Below are positions 36,414 through 46,531 of a stretch of DNA of 64,000 nucleotides, piece after piece (positions within the stretch are counted from its first letter, which is position 1; each line of letters opens with the position of its first letter). The notes beneath the pieces were generated by a model that saw only the letters and a list, made by a program, of their open reading frames with translations, was not told the DNA's origin and did not search any database. The stretch is from Niabella yanshanensis (GTDB taxonomy: Bacteria > Bacteroidota > Bacteroidia > Chitinophagales > Chitinophagaceae): the NCBI RefSeq assembly GCF_034424215.1, contig NZ_CP139960.1:4836001-4900000 (forward strand), given 5' to 3'. The position numbers were made by a program, and so were the translations under genes.

Positions 36414-38987
36414 ATGATGTATCAATTGATTCTGATATTTGCCATATTATTCTATTCATCCTTTTCTGCCTTTTCTCAAAAAAGATCAGCACGCAGCAAC
36501 CCGGTGTACGTCGATCAGAAAGGTATTATGAGATATAGTAAAGGGAATGGCGAGGTTGCGCTCTTTGGCGTTAATTATTCCTTACCGTTTGCATACGGCT
36601 ACAAGTCTGTTCAGGCACTCGGACTTGACCCCAAGGTGGAAATTTATAAGGATGTATATCACATGGCAAGATTGGGTGTAAAGGCGTTCCGGATACATAT
36701 GTTTGATACAGAAATATCAGACTCGGCAGGCAATTTACTTAAAAATATACACCTCGACCTGTTTGATTACTTGCTGGCCGAACTGAAGAAAAGAGATATA
36801 AAAATAGTGATCACCCCGATTGCTTACTGGGGAAACGGGTACCCCGCTCCCGATGACAGAACACCGGGTTTTTCCCGGAAATGGGGTAAAAGGATGGCTA
36901 ATGTGAATGACAGCGCTGTACAGGCACAAAAGAATTTTGTGAAGCAATTATTCAGCCATGTTAATCCTTACACAAAAACTACTTTTCAAAGCGATCCTGA
37001 TATCATTGCGGCCGAGATCAATAATGAGCCCAATCATGGCCCGAGGGCTGGTATTTTGCCTTATATCAACGGTATGGTGGATGCCATCAGGAGTACCGGC
37101 TTTACCAAGCCCCTGTTCTATAATATCAGCCAGAACCTTTCGGCTGCTACTCCCATCGCATCTTCCAATGTAGAGGGTGTTACTTTTCAATGGTATCCTA
37201 CAGGCCTGGTAGCGAACAGGGAGATCAAAGGAAATTTCATTCCCCATGTGAGCCGTTATACCATCCCATTCGATACGATTCCCGAGTACCGCAATAAAGC
37301 GCGTCTTATTTATGAATTTGATCCCGCCGATGTGCTGCAATCTAACATGTTGCCGGCCATGGCGCGGAGTTTCCGCAGTGCAGGCTTCCAATGGGCTACC
37401 CAGTTTGCATGGGACCCTATAGCTACTGCAAGCAACAATACCGAATATCAGACACATTACCTGAGTCTTGCGTATTACCCCGGAAAAGCAGTCAGCCTGT
37501 TAATTGCTTCAAGGGTTTTCCAGAAGACGCCCCGGCTGTACCAGTCTCCGGGTTACCCTGCAGACAGTACTTTCGACGTTTTTAGAGTGAGTTACCGGAA
37601 TAACCTGAGCGAAATGAATAGTGTAGACGAATTTTATTACACAAACAATACCGGAACCCAACCCGTTTCCCCATCACAATTGAAGCATGTGGCAGGTGTT
37701 GGAAGCTCTCCTTTGGTTACCTACGATGGTAGCGGAGCCTATTTTCTCGACAAGCTGGAAGACGGCGCCTGGCGCCTGGAGGTAATGCCCGACGCCATCC
37801 ATATTAACGATCCCTATGGCCGTGCATCCCCTAAAAGAGAGGTGACCCGTATTGAATGGCATGCCCGTGGGATGGAGATCCGGCTCCCCAATCTCGGCAA
37901 TGAATTTTCCCTTCAGCCTTTAAACAAAGATAATATTGTAAAACCGCCTGTATGTGGTGGGCGCTTCACCATAGAACCAGGTACTTACCTCCTCTTGCGC
38001 GCAGGAAAAAAAATGTCAGGAATAGATGGAGCCGCCAGAATGGGGCAGCTGCTGCTCAACGAGTTTGTAGCTCCACCGAAAACCGAATCCCAACCGGCAA
38101 TTGCTTTTACGCCGCCGGCAAACGCGGTAGCCGGTAAGCCACTCAGGCTCTCTTTACGGGCTGCAGGCCTGAACGCCGATGATATGCTTTCTTTACAACT
38201 GCAGGGGGTGGGGCGTTTTGGCGGCGCGCCGTTGCTATTCCGGCGCTTGGCGGGAAATAACTATGAAGTGAATATTCCTGCCGAGAACATGAATCCTGGT
38301 ATTTTGAGTTACCGTATCGTGCTGAAAAAGGGAGAGCAATACTATACTTATCCCGGTGCAATAACCGGAAATCCGCGTGCCTGGGATTATGTCGCCGGCT
38401 CCTCTTATGAGTTAAGTATCCGATCTTCGGATTTGCCCTGGGAGCTTTTCAATGCGGCCACCAACAGGAAGGTATTAACCTATAATTCATCGAGAGTACC
38501 CATGGAGTCTAAACTGATTCCCGCTGAACGTCCGGGAAGTTTTGCTTACCGGATGGCAGTTCCCGAAATGGCCCCGGGTCAGACCATCGGCTTCGAAGCT
38601 TTTGCAGGCAATGAGATCGAATTGCTGGATGCCGGTGCGGCTAATAAAAATACAATTGTAGTACGGGGCCGGAGCGGCGGGATGAAACCCCTGGCCGCGA
38701 AAGTGCTGCTGATTACAAAAGATGCCATTCCTTTTTCGGCTACTATCAATTTTCCACTATCGGCGCAGGATATTGAAATACCCGTATCCGCATTGCAGCA
38801 GGATTCTATGTTGTTGTTACCTAAATCGAACCCGGGCATACTGCCTTTATGGTTTTCACCGGCAGGCCGCCATTCCTTTTTGATGTCGGATGTAGAGAGA
38901 GTGCAGATCATAGTGGGTGGCAGAGATCAGGCGGCTGATAAAACACCCCTTTCATTGGAAATAGAATCTATTTGGATTAAACAATAG
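36414..38987 (+). CDS. secreted clan GH-A glycoside hydrolase-like protein (paralogue A)
   Basis: 857 residues with a signal peptide (1-22, ending AFSQ). The first ~400 residues form a TIM barrel with the two glutamates expected for clan GH-A retaining enzymes: Glu205 in AEINNEPNHG (acid/base) and Glu301 in LIYEFDPAD (candidate nucleophile). Also visible are FGVNYSLPFAYGY near 52 and FQWYPTGL near 258. A beta-sandwich domain (~415-540) and a C-terminal carbohydrate-binding-like region (~560-857) follow. It is a clear paralogue of the gene at 46532-49132. It does not match one CAZy family confidently; GH5-like is the nearest guess. A start three bases later (MYQLILIF) is equally possible. Next gene starts 3 bases downstream. 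Confidence 0.78.
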   Translation: MMYQLILIFAILFYSSFSAFSQKRSARSNPVYVDQKGIMRYSKGNGEVALFGVNYSLPFAYGYKSVQALGLDPKVEIYKDVYHMARLGVKAFRIHMFDTEISDSAGNLLKNIHLDLFDYLLAELKKRDIKIVITPIAYWGNGYPAPDDRTPGFSRKWGKRMANVNDSAVQAQKNFVKQLFSHVNPYTKTTFQSDPDIIAAEINNEPNHGPRAGILPYINGMVDAIRSTGFTKPLFYNISQNLSAATPIASSNVEGVTFQWYPTGLVANREIKGNFIPHVSRYTIPFDTIPEYRNKARLIYEFDPADVLQSNMLPAMARSFRSAGFQWATQFAWDPIATASNNTEYQTHYLSLAYYPGKAVSLLIASRVFQKTPRLYQSPGYPADSTFDVFRVSYRNNLSEMNSVDEFYYTNNTGTQPVSPSQLKHVAGVGSSPLVTYDGSGAYFLDKLEDGAWRLEVMPDAIHINDPYGRASPKREVTRIEWHARGMEIRLPNLGNEFSLQPLNKDNIVKPPVCGGRFTIEPGTYLLLRAGKKMSGIDGAARMGQLLLNEFVAPPKTESQPAIAFTPPANAVAGKPLRLSLRAAGLNADDMLSLQLQGVGRFGGAPLLFRRLAGNNYEVNIPAENMNPGILSYRIVLKKGEQYYTYPGAITGNPRAWDYVAGSSYELSIRSSDLPWELFNAATNRKVLTYNSSRVPMESKLIPAERPGSFAYRMAVPEMAPGQTIGFEAFAGNEIELLDAGAANKNTIVVRGRSGGMKPLAAKVLLITKDAIPFSATINFPLSAQDIEIPVSALQQDSMLLLPKSNPGILPLWFSPAGRHSFLMSDVERVQIIVGGRDQAADKTPLSLEIESIWIKQ

Positions 38988-38990
38988 CAC

Positions 38991-41900
38991 ATGGTAACCT
39001 TCAAGTATTCTTTTGTCTTTTTATACTTTTTGCTCCTTCTGATGTGCGGATCATTATCTGCACAGACCGGATCTTTGCGAAAACGTATCAGTCTTGATGA
39101 AGACTGGCGTTTTCATTTCGGTCATGCAGCCGACCCTGTCAGGGATTTTAATTACAGTATTGCTAATATTTTTTCCAAAAGCGGAGCGGCTGCAAAAACA
39201 GCGATAGATCCCCGTTTCGACGATTCTGCCTGGCGAAAACTGGATGTACCGCATGACTGGGCTGTGGAGCTGCCATTTGCCAACGCTTCTAATTTCGATG
39301 TGATGGCGCATGGCTATAAACCTGTCGGCGGACTTTTCCCTGAAACCAGCATCGGCTGGTACAGGAAACAATTTTCGGTGGCCGGGAAAGATTCGGGCCA
39401 GCGGTTTCAGTTACAATTCGATGGGATCTTCAGGGATGCCACTTTCTGGCTCAATGGTTTTTACCTGGGTAATAATAAAAGCGGGTATCTGGGTATTGCC
39501 TACGACGTGACCGACTATATGCAATATGGTAAAGCCAATGTGCTGGTGGTACGCGTGGATGCTACACAATATGAAGGATGGTTTTATGAGGGGGCAGGTA
39601 TTTACCGCCATGTATGGCTCAACCAGTATCATCCGGTACACGTTGTGCACGATGGTATGTTTGCCTATAGCACTGTGAAATCCGGAAATGCTGCGGTGAA
39701 CGTGGAAACCGAAATAGAAAATACTTTTCGCTCCGCTTCAGAAGCCACCGTGTCATCCTTTGTGGCCGATCATACCGGACGGAAGCTGGCGGATTCTCCC
39801 GAGCAGCGCGTTCGCCTGTCTGTTAACGGTAAAACAATGGTGAAACATTTGATAAACCTGAAATCGCCTATATTATGGGATCTTGAAAACCCTTACCTCT
39901 ACAGGGTCGTATCTCTGGTGAAGCAGGGTGGAAGAGTGGTAGACAGCGTGGCCCAGCGCTTTGGCATTCGAACTATCGATGTCAAACCCAATGGTGTTTT
40001 CCTGAATGGCAGGCCTGTGAAAATTAAAGGAACCAACAATCACCAGGATCACGCAGGTTTAGGTGCGGCCTTGCCGGACTACATGCATTTTTACCGGGTA
40101 AGGCTGTTAAAGGCCTTAGGTAGCAATGCCTACCGCAGCAGCCATAATGCACCTGCCCCTGAAATTCTGGATGCCTGTGACAGCCTCGGATTGCTGGTAA
40201 TGGATGAGCATCGTTTGCTCAACAGCTCTCCGGAGTATGTCGGTCAATTCGAAAGGCTCCTGAAGAGAGACCGCAGCCGGGCGTCTGTATTTATGTGGTC
40301 GATCGGTAACGAAGAGGGGTGGATCCAGGGTAATGCCAGGGGGCGTGCTATTGCACAAACACTGCTCGCCACACAACGCCAACTCGATCCTACCCGGGTA
40401 AGTACTTATGCTGCAGATATGGAAAACGTGTTTCATGGCATAAACGAAGTAATTCCTGTGCGCGGATTTAATTACCGCCAGTATGCCGTGGCCGATTACC
40501 ACCGCGATCATCCGGGACAACCCATCATAGGTACCGAAATGGGTAGCACTGTTACCACACGTGGCATTTACGGGCGGGATACCGTGCGCGCCTATGTACC
40601 CGATCAGGATATTACCGCCCCCTGGTGGGCCAGTACTGCTGAAACCTGGTGGAAATTGGCGGCTAATAACAACGCCTGGCTGGGCGGATTTATCTGGACG
40701 GGCTTTGACTACCGCGGAGAGCCTACACCCTACAAATGGCCCAATATTTCATCGCATTTCGGTATTATGGATATGTGCGGGTTTCCCAAAAACATTTACT
40801 ATTATTACCAGAGCTGGTGGACAGATAAAGACGTGCTCCATATTTCACCCCACTGGAACTGGAAAGGTAAAGAAGGAACACCGATAGACGTATGGGTGAA
40901 TTCAAATGCAGATAATGTAGAACTTTTCCTTAACGGTAAATCTTTGGGCAGAAAGGATATGCCCCGTCAGTCGCACCTGAAATGGAAAGTGAATTATGAG
41001 CCGGGTACACTGGAGGCTGTAGCCTATAAAAAAGGGCGTCGGCTAACCAATAAAGTAGAAACCACCGGTGAGCCCTTTGAAATAGTTCTGTCTCCTTATA
41101 AAACCACCATGATCGGAAACGGAAAAGACGCGGCTGTGATCAACCTGAGCGTTTTTGACCGCGAAGGAAGGGAAGTGCCCGACGCACAACACCTGGTGCA
41201 ATTTGTGGTGAAAGGCGACGCCAGGATCATCGGCGTGGGTAATGGAGATCCCAGCAGTCATGAGCCGGACAAATATTTAAACGGCGAAGAATGGAAACGG
41301 AGTTTATTTAATGGAAAAGCACAGGTTATCCTGCAGGCCGGCAAAACCGCGGGTATTATTCAGTTCGAAGCAAAAGCCGAAGGACTGCAATCCGGTACCA
41401 CCGATATAATCACCGTTCACCCCGGAACACCAACATCTGTTACTGCCGTGAAGCACAATTTTCCTGTTGCCAAAGGGAAAGGTAGGCCTGTCGGCAAAAT
41501 GCTTGGCGCAGATATTTCTTTCCTTCCGCAGCTGGAAGCCCGCGGTGTTAAATTTTCCGACAAGGGAGAGGTAAAAGATGCTATAGACATACTAAAAGAT
41601 CATGGGTTTAATTATATACGGCTGCGTATATTCAACAATCCGGCAGCGGATAGCGGATATGCTCCGGGTCGCGGATTTTGTGATTTGCTCCATACACTGG
41701 AAATGGCCCGCCGTGTCAAAGCTGCAGGGATGCAACTGCTTCTCGACTTTCATTACAGCGATACCTGGGCCGATCCGGGAAAGCAGTTCAAGCCTTCAGC
41801 CTGGAAGGGAAAAGGCTTTCCTGAACTCAAACGGGCAGTGTATGATTACACCAGAGATGTAATGGAGCGTTTAAAAAAACAAGGCACTTTGCCCGATATG

Positions 41901-42416
41901 GTCCAGGTGGGTAATGAGATTAATCATGGTATGATATGGCCCGAGGGCAATATCGGTAACCTTGACAGCCTTTCTCAATTAATTTACGCAGGTATCAACG
42001 GCGTTAAAGCCGTTGACCCGGGTTCTACCATCATGCTTCATGTTGCTTTGGGCGGGCAGAATGATGAAAGTCGTTTCTTTTATGACAATATGGTTTTAAG
42101 AGACGTGCCGTTTGATGTGATAGGGCTTTCCTTTTACCCTAAGTGGCACTGTACGCTGGCTGACCTGGAATATAACGCCAACGATATGGCTAACCGCTAC
42201 CAAAAGGATGTGATCATTGTAGAATATTCGCATAAGAAAAAAGAAGTGAACCATATAGGCTTTAACCTCGCCAAGGGCCGGGGTAAAGGAACCTGTATCT
42301 GGGAACCACTCAATACCTGGGAAAAAATATTTGAAAGAGACGGACAGTCAAACAACCTGCTTGCCGTTTATGACGAAATCAGCCAGACATTCCTTCAGTC
42401 AGATTTTAAAAAATAA
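38991..42416 (+). CDS. GH2 beta-galactosidase fused to GH53 endo-beta-1,4-galactanase
   Basis: 1141 residues with a signal peptide (1-25). The GH2 part (~30-790) has the sugar-binding jelly roll (DEDWRFHFG, HDWAVELPF, GWYRKQF), the immunoglobulin-like domain, and the TIM barrel with acid/base Glu441 in SIGNEEGW and nucleophile Glu516 in IIGTEMGS. A second Ig-like domain runs to ~800. Residues 837-1141 are a complete GH53 module: MLGADISFLPQLEARG, the acid/base Glu976 in VQVGNEINHGM and nucleophile Glu1078 in IIVEYSHKKK, then WEPLNTWE. By family knowledge GH53 cuts internal beta-1,4-galactan bonds and GH2 trims galactose. Both active sites look intact. It sits 3 bases after paralogue A. Confidence 0.9.
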   Translation: MVTFKYSFVFLYFLLLLMCGSLSAQTGSLRKRISLDEDWRFHFGHAADPVRDFNYSIANIFSKSGAAAKTAIDPRFDDSAWRKLDVPHDWAVELPFANASNFDVMAHGYKPVGGLFPETSIGWYRKQFSVAGKDSGQRFQLQFDGIFRDATFWLNGFYLGNNKSGYLGIAYDVTDYMQYGKANVLVVRVDATQYEGWFYEGAGIYRHVWLNQYHPVHVVHDGMFAYSTVKSGNAAVNVETEIENTFRSASEATVSSFVADHTGRKLADSPEQRVRLSVNGKTMVKHLINLKSPILWDLENPYLYRVVSLVKQGGRVVDSVAQRFGIRTIDVKPNGVFLNGRPVKIKGTNNHQDHAGLGAALPDYMHFYRVRLLKALGSNAYRSSHNAPAPEILDACDSLGLLVMDEHRLLNSSPEYVGQFERLLKRDRSRASVFMWSIGNEEGWIQGNARGRAIAQTLLATQRQLDPTRVSTYAADMENVFHGINEVIPVRGFNYRQYAVADYHRDHPGQPIIGTEMGSTVTTRGIYGRDTVRAYVPDQDITAPWWASTAETWWKLAANNNAWLGGFIWTGFDYRGEPTPYKWPNISSHFGIMDMCGFPKNIYYYYQSWWTDKDVLHISPHWNWKGKEGTPIDVWVNSNADNVELFLNGKSLGRKDMPRQSHLKWKVNYEPGTLEAVAYKKGRRLTNKVETTGEPFEIVLSPYKTTMIGNGKDAAVINLSVFDREGREVPDAQHLVQFVVKGDARIIGVGNGDPSSHEPDKYLNGEEWKRSLFNGKAQVILQAGKTAGIIQFEAKAEGLQSGTTDIITVHPGTPTSVTAVKHNFPVAKGKGRPVGKMLGADISFLPQLEARGVKFSDKGEVKDAIDILKDHGFNYIRLRIFNNPAADSGYAPGRGFCDLLHTLEMARRVKAAGMQLLLDFHYSDTWADPGKQFKPSAWKGKGFPELKRAVYDYTRDVMERLKKQGTLPDMVQVGNEINHGMIWPEGNIGNLDSLSQLIYAGINGVKAVDPGSTIMLHVALGGQNDESRFFYDNMVLRDVPFDVIGLSFYPKWHCTLADLEYNANDMANRYQKDVIIVEYSHKKKEVNHIGFNLAKGRGKGTCIWEPLNTWEKIFERDGQSNNLLAVYDEISQTFLQSDFKK

Positions 42417-42447
42417 ATAGTTTAATTCATCGCATAATCAATCCATT

Positions 42448-43455
42448 ATGTTTCAAACTTTCCGATCTTTTATCAACCGCAGGAGTCAATTATTGATCGC
42501 ACCCTTTTTGTTCGGAGCGCTGATGCTCCCATTGGCTGCCTTGGCCCAACTGATTAATCTCCCAAATGGATGGAGTGACGGGTATGCCTATGCCAATGGT
42601 GCCAGGATACATTATTACCATGCCAGGCCCGCCCAGGGAAAGCAAGTGATGGTAATGGTGCATGGAGTAACCGATAACGGGCTTTGCTGGACAACACTTG
42701 CTGAGCAATTTCAGGATGATTACGATATTTATATGCTGGATGCGAGGGGGCACGGGCTCTCTGACCCCATGACATCGTCCGATGATGGGCAAACACTGAT
42801 CAAAGACGTCGTTTCGTTTGTGCAGTTTATGAAATGGGAGAAACCTATCCTGGTGGGACATTCAATGGGCGCTGCTACAGTCATGAGGGTAGGCGCCGAA
42901 TTTCCGGATATTGCCAAAGCCATTATCCTGCTGGATCCGGGATTGGGAGGATTCCCCGGGGGACGTCCGCGTGGAGCCGGAAGAGACTCCGCTGTACGAA
43001 ACCGCCCGCCGGTTCAGCCTCCGACAAACAGGCCTCCTGCACCAGACAGGCTTTCGGTGAGCATGTTTGCAGCTCCCGAAGTTTTGGTTGCACAAAATAA
43101 TTACCGCTTTGAAGACCTCGTAGCAACCGGCAAGCGACAGTTCCCTAAATGGCACTCCAGGGATATAGAATACTGGGCGCTTTCAAAAAAGCAGTACCAT
43201 GGTCCTTATACGCCCGAAGCCGGGCAGGCCATGACGGGTACTATGAGTACCAGAGACGCGCTGGCAAAAATACAGGTGCCTACTGTTATCCTGAAAGCTG
43301 ATGCTTCACCGGAAGTAAGAAAAGCCAATGAAGAAGCGGCCAGAATAATAAAGCTGGGTAAGTTAATACACATAGACGGTGGAGGTCATAACCTTCATCA
43401 CGACGAGCTTGTGAAGACAACGGGCGTCATGAAGGACTTCCTCTCTACACTTTAA
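42448..43455 (+). CDS. secreted alpha/beta hydrolase
   Basis: 335 residues with an N-terminal signal (about 1-33, ending LAALAQ). The alpha/beta hydrolase fold is evident: the oxyanion strand VMVHGVTDNGLCW near 70, DARGHGLSDP near 100, the nucleophile Ser139 in LVGHSMGAA, and the catalytic His in HIDGGGHNLHHDE near the C-terminus. A Pro/Arg-rich insertion (~172-200, GGRPRGAGRDSAVRNRPPVQ) interrupts the cap region. It lies 31 bases after the GH2-GH53 gene, so it is part of the operon. A role as an esterase that removes acyl or feruloyl groups from the glycan is inferred from context only. Confidence 0.82.
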   Translation: MFQTFRSFINRRSQLLIAPFLFGALMLPLAALAQLINLPNGWSDGYAYANGARIHYYHARPAQGKQVMVMVHGVTDNGLCWTTLAEQFQDDYDIYMLDARGHGLSDPMTSSDDGQTLIKDVVSFVQFMKWEKPILVGHSMGAATVMRVGAEFPDIAKAIILLDPGLGGFPGGRPRGAGRDSAVRNRPPVQPPTNRPPAPDRLSVSMFAAPEVLVAQNNYRFEDLVATGKRQFPKWHSRDIEYWALSKKQYHGPYTPEAGQAMTGTMSTRDALAKIQVPTVILKADASPEVRKANEEAARIIKLGKLIHIDGGGHNLHHDELVKTTGVMKDFLSTL

Positions 43456-43509
43456 AGCTTCGTATCTCCTGTTAAAGGGTGGCATTAAGGTAAGGGCTTC
43501 CATGTAAAC

Positions 43510-43532
43510 AGGGGCTCTTGCTCCCCCTTTTT
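43510..43532 (+). terminator. possible weak terminator inside the PUL
   Basis: Stem AGGGG / CCCCT around an 8-base loop, followed by T5. It may end the susC-led transcript or attenuate it; the 200-base gap here is the largest within the enzyme run. Confidence 0.45.
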
Positions 43533-43672
43533 ATAACAGGGTTGAATACATTAATTCATGCCTCCGTCTGACTATAAACAACAGGTTGCATATGGTTGAA
43601 CAACTGGAGTGCAAATAGAAAAAATGCTGGGCATATTCCAGTTAAGCAGATCATTATCAATTGCAACGGCCA

Positions 43673-46528
43673 ATGACCCTTATAACAAAGTTTAATAAAC
43701 GTTTATTTTTTACCCTTGTGCTTGCATACACCTGCTTGTTAGCCGCATCTCAAATGGCTGTTAATGTGCCAGCACAAATTGATCTCGCTGGCCATTGGTC
43801 GTTCCGCGTAGATGCTCTTGATGTGGGTGTGAAGGAGCAATGGTTTAGTAAAAAATTGACTGATAAAGTAGTACTTCCCGGCTCTATGGCTACCAACAAT
43901 AAGGGAGATGATATAGGGGTGCATACTCCCTGGACGGGCAGTATATTTGATTCGTCCTGGTTCTCAAAGCCTGAATATGCAAAGTATCGCCGGAGCGGGA
44001 ATATAAAGGTGCCGTTTTGGTTACAACCCAACAAATATTATACAGGCCCTGCCTGGTATCAAAAAACTATTACAATTCCCCCGGCGTGGGCAGGAAAAAA
44101 TATCGAGTTATTTATTGAGCGGAGCCACTGGGAAACAACAGTATGGGCTGACGGACAGGCCATGGGTACACAAAATAGTTTGTCGACTGCACAGATTTTT
44201 GATTTAAGCAGGTTGAAGCCGGGCACGCATACCATCACCATTCGGGTTAATAATAAGATTAACGACATTAACGTCGGTCCCAATTCGCACAGTATTACTG
44301 ATCATACGCAAACCAATTGGAACGGGATGATCGGCAAGTTATTCCTCACCGTAAAGCCAAAGATTCATATCAGCAGGGTGGATGTATACCCCGATCTTAA
44401 GGGTAAAAAAATTGTAACAAAGGTTTGGGTGATCAATAGCTCGAACACTTCTGTTCCGGCATCAGTAAAACTTCTTGCTTCCAGCGAAAATAAGCTGGCA
44501 GAGCAACTACAACCTCAAACAAAAAAACTGGTGATTGGCCCGGATAGTTCTTTTTTTGAATGGAGTTATCCAATGGGAAACGCACCGCTGCTCTGGGACG
44601 AGTTTACACCTAATCTTTATTCGTTGAAGATTGAGCTCAACAGTGATAGCGGACGGCACGAAAAGAGAATCCAGTTTGGTATGAAGGAGTTCGGGGTTGA
44701 CGGTACCCGGTTTAGTATCAATGGCCGGAAAACATTTCTACGGGGAACTCTGGAAAGTGCCATTTTCCCGCTTACCGGGTATCCTGCAACAGATACGGCA
44801 TCCTGGATGCGGATATTCCGTATAGTAAAGTCTTACGGACTGAATCATGTGCGCTTTCATTCCTGGTGCCCGCCGGAGGCTGCATTTGATGCAGCGGATC
44901 GCAGCGGTATTTACCTGCAGGTGGAGTGTGCCTCCTGGGCTAACTGGGGTACATGGCTGGGCGATGGACTGCCCATCGATCAGTACCTATACGAAGAAAG
45001 TAACCGCATCGTAAAAGCCTACGGTAATCATCCTTCATTCTGCATCCTGGTGCAGGGTAATGAGCCGGGCGGAAAGCATCATGTTTCCTATCTCAGGAGC
45101 TTTGTTAATTACTGGAAAGCGAAAGATCCCAGGAGGGTATATGCTTCGGGTGCAGGATGGCCGGTTATTCCAGAGAATGATTTTAATAATATACCGCAAC
45201 CACGCATTCAACAATGGGAGGAAGGGTTGAAAAGCATTATCAACAAAGAGCGGCCGGGGACCAGCTTTGACTGGGGGAGTATCATTTCAAAATACACCAT
45301 ACCCACGATCAGTCATGAAATAGGCCAATGGTGCGTATACCCCGATTTCAAAGAAATGAAGAAATATACCGGCGTGCTTCAACCCAAAAATTTCGAAATA
45401 TTCCGGGACCGGTTGAAGGAACAGGGGCTCCTGCATCTGGCCGATAGTTTCCTGCTGGCATCAGGTAAATTGCAGGTGTTGTGCTATAAGGCAGAAATTG
45501 AGGCTGCACTTAGAACACCTGGTTTCGGTGGTTTCCAATTGCTGGACCTGCACGATTTTCCGGGACAGGGTACCGCCCTGGTAGGAGTGCTTAATCCTTT
45601 TTGGGAAGATAAAGGGTATATAAGCGGAACAGAGTTTAGCCGTTTTTGTAATACCGTGGTACCATTGGCGCGCTTTCCCAAAATGGTTTATCTGAACAAC
45701 GAAACGCTGAAGGTGCCTGTTGAAATCTCCAATTTCGGAGCGGTCCCGCTCAGGAATGTACCCGCTAAGTGGGAGATAACCAACGGCGCAGGTCAACTAT
45801 TATTCAGCGGTAGGTTCCCCACTGTAACGATACCAATCGGCAATGCAATAAATCTGGGAATGATACAGCAGTCACTCCAATCAATAGCAAAGCCTTCCCA
45901 ACTTAAATTAACTGTTTCGACGGGTACTTATCAGAATTCGTGGGACTGGTTTGTTTATCCCGCTCAACTGCCCCAGCCCGAATCTGATATTCTTGTCACG
46001 CAGCAACTGGATGAGGAAGCCGTTAAAAAACTGGATAGCGGTGGCAAGGTCTTGCTGACCCTAAAAAAGGGACATATTAAGGCCAATAACGGTGGTGATA
46101 TCGCTGTAGGCTTTTCCAGTATTTTCTGGAATACATCCTGGACGAACGGGCAGGCCCCGCACACATTGGGGGTGCTGGTAAATCCGGATCATGCTGCTTT
46201 AAAATATTTCCCTACCGATTATCATAGCAACTACCAATGGTGGGATGCGATGAGTCATTCTAATGTAGTGATTCTCGATTCTCTGGAGAAAGGCCTCCAA
46301 CCTATTATTCGTGTAATTGACGATTGGGTTACGGCAAGGTCCTTAGGATTGGTATTTGAATGCAAAGCAGGCAATGGCAGGTTAATCGTATCATCCATAG
46401 ATTTATTATCTGGAGAAGAAGATCGCCCGGAAGCCAGACAGTTAAGGTATAGTCTTTTGAAATACATGCAATCAGATGTATTTCAGCCGGATACTGAGAT
46501 ACCCGTTTCGAAAATTAAAAATTTATAA
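43673..46528 (+). CDS. GH2-family exo-beta-glycosidase
   Basis: 951 residues from ATG at 43673; the frame opens with a TTG at 43661 that I do not use. A signal peptide covers about 1-27. The GH2 order is present: sugar-binding domain (IDLAGHWSFRVD, PGSMATNN, AWYQKTITIPPAW), Ig-like domain, and TIM barrel with RGTLESAIFPLTGYP, acid/base Glu464 in VQGNEPGGKHH and candidate nucleophile Glu549 in ISHEIGQWCVYPD. A C-terminal ~300 residues form accessory beta domains. The sequence belongs to the divergent 'sugar-binding' GH2 branch rather than LacZ-like; beta-galactosidase or beta-glucuronidase activity is possible. The next gene starts 3 bases after its stop. Confidence 0.85.
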   Translation: MTLITKFNKRLFFTLVLAYTCLLAASQMAVNVPAQIDLAGHWSFRVDALDVGVKEQWFSKKLTDKVVLPGSMATNNKGDDIGVHTPWTGSIFDSSWFSKPEYAKYRRSGNIKVPFWLQPNKYYTGPAWYQKTITIPPAWAGKNIELFIERSHWETTVWADGQAMGTQNSLSTAQIFDLSRLKPGTHTITIRVNNKINDINVGPNSHSITDHTQTNWNGMIGKLFLTVKPKIHISRVDVYPDLKGKKIVTKVWVINSSNTSVPASVKLLASSENKLAEQLQPQTKKLVIGPDSSFFEWSYPMGNAPLLWDEFTPNLYSLKIELNSDSGRHEKRIQFGMKEFGVDGTRFSINGRKTFLRGTLESAIFPLTGYPATDTASWMRIFRIVKSYGLNHVRFHSWCPPEAAFDAADRSGIYLQVECASWANWGTWLGDGLPIDQYLYEESNRIVKAYGNHPSFCILVQGNEPGGKHHVSYLRSFVNYWKAKDPRRVYASGAGWPVIPENDFNNIPQPRIQQWEEGLKSIINKERPGTSFDWGSIISKYTIPTISHEIGQWCVYPDFKEMKKYTGVLQPKNFEIFRDRLKEQGLLHLADSFLLASGKLQVLCYKAEIEAALRTPGFGGFQLLDLHDFPGQGTALVGVLNPFWEDKGYISGTEFSRFCNTVVPLARFPKMVYLNNETLKVPVEISNFGAVPLRNVPAKWEITNGAGQLLFSGRFPTVTIPIGNAINLGMIQQSLQSIAKPSQLKLTVSTGTYQNSWDWFVYPAQLPQPESDILVTQQLDEEAVKKLDSGGKVLLTLKKGHIKANNGGDIAVGFSSIFWNTSWTNGQAPHTLGVLVNPDHAALKYFPTDYHSNYQWWDAMSHSNVVILDSLEKGLQPIIRVIDDWVTARSLGLVFECKAGNGRLIVSSIDLLSGEEDRPEARQLRYSLLKYMQSDVFQPDTEIPVSKIKNL

Positions 46529-46531
46529 ACC

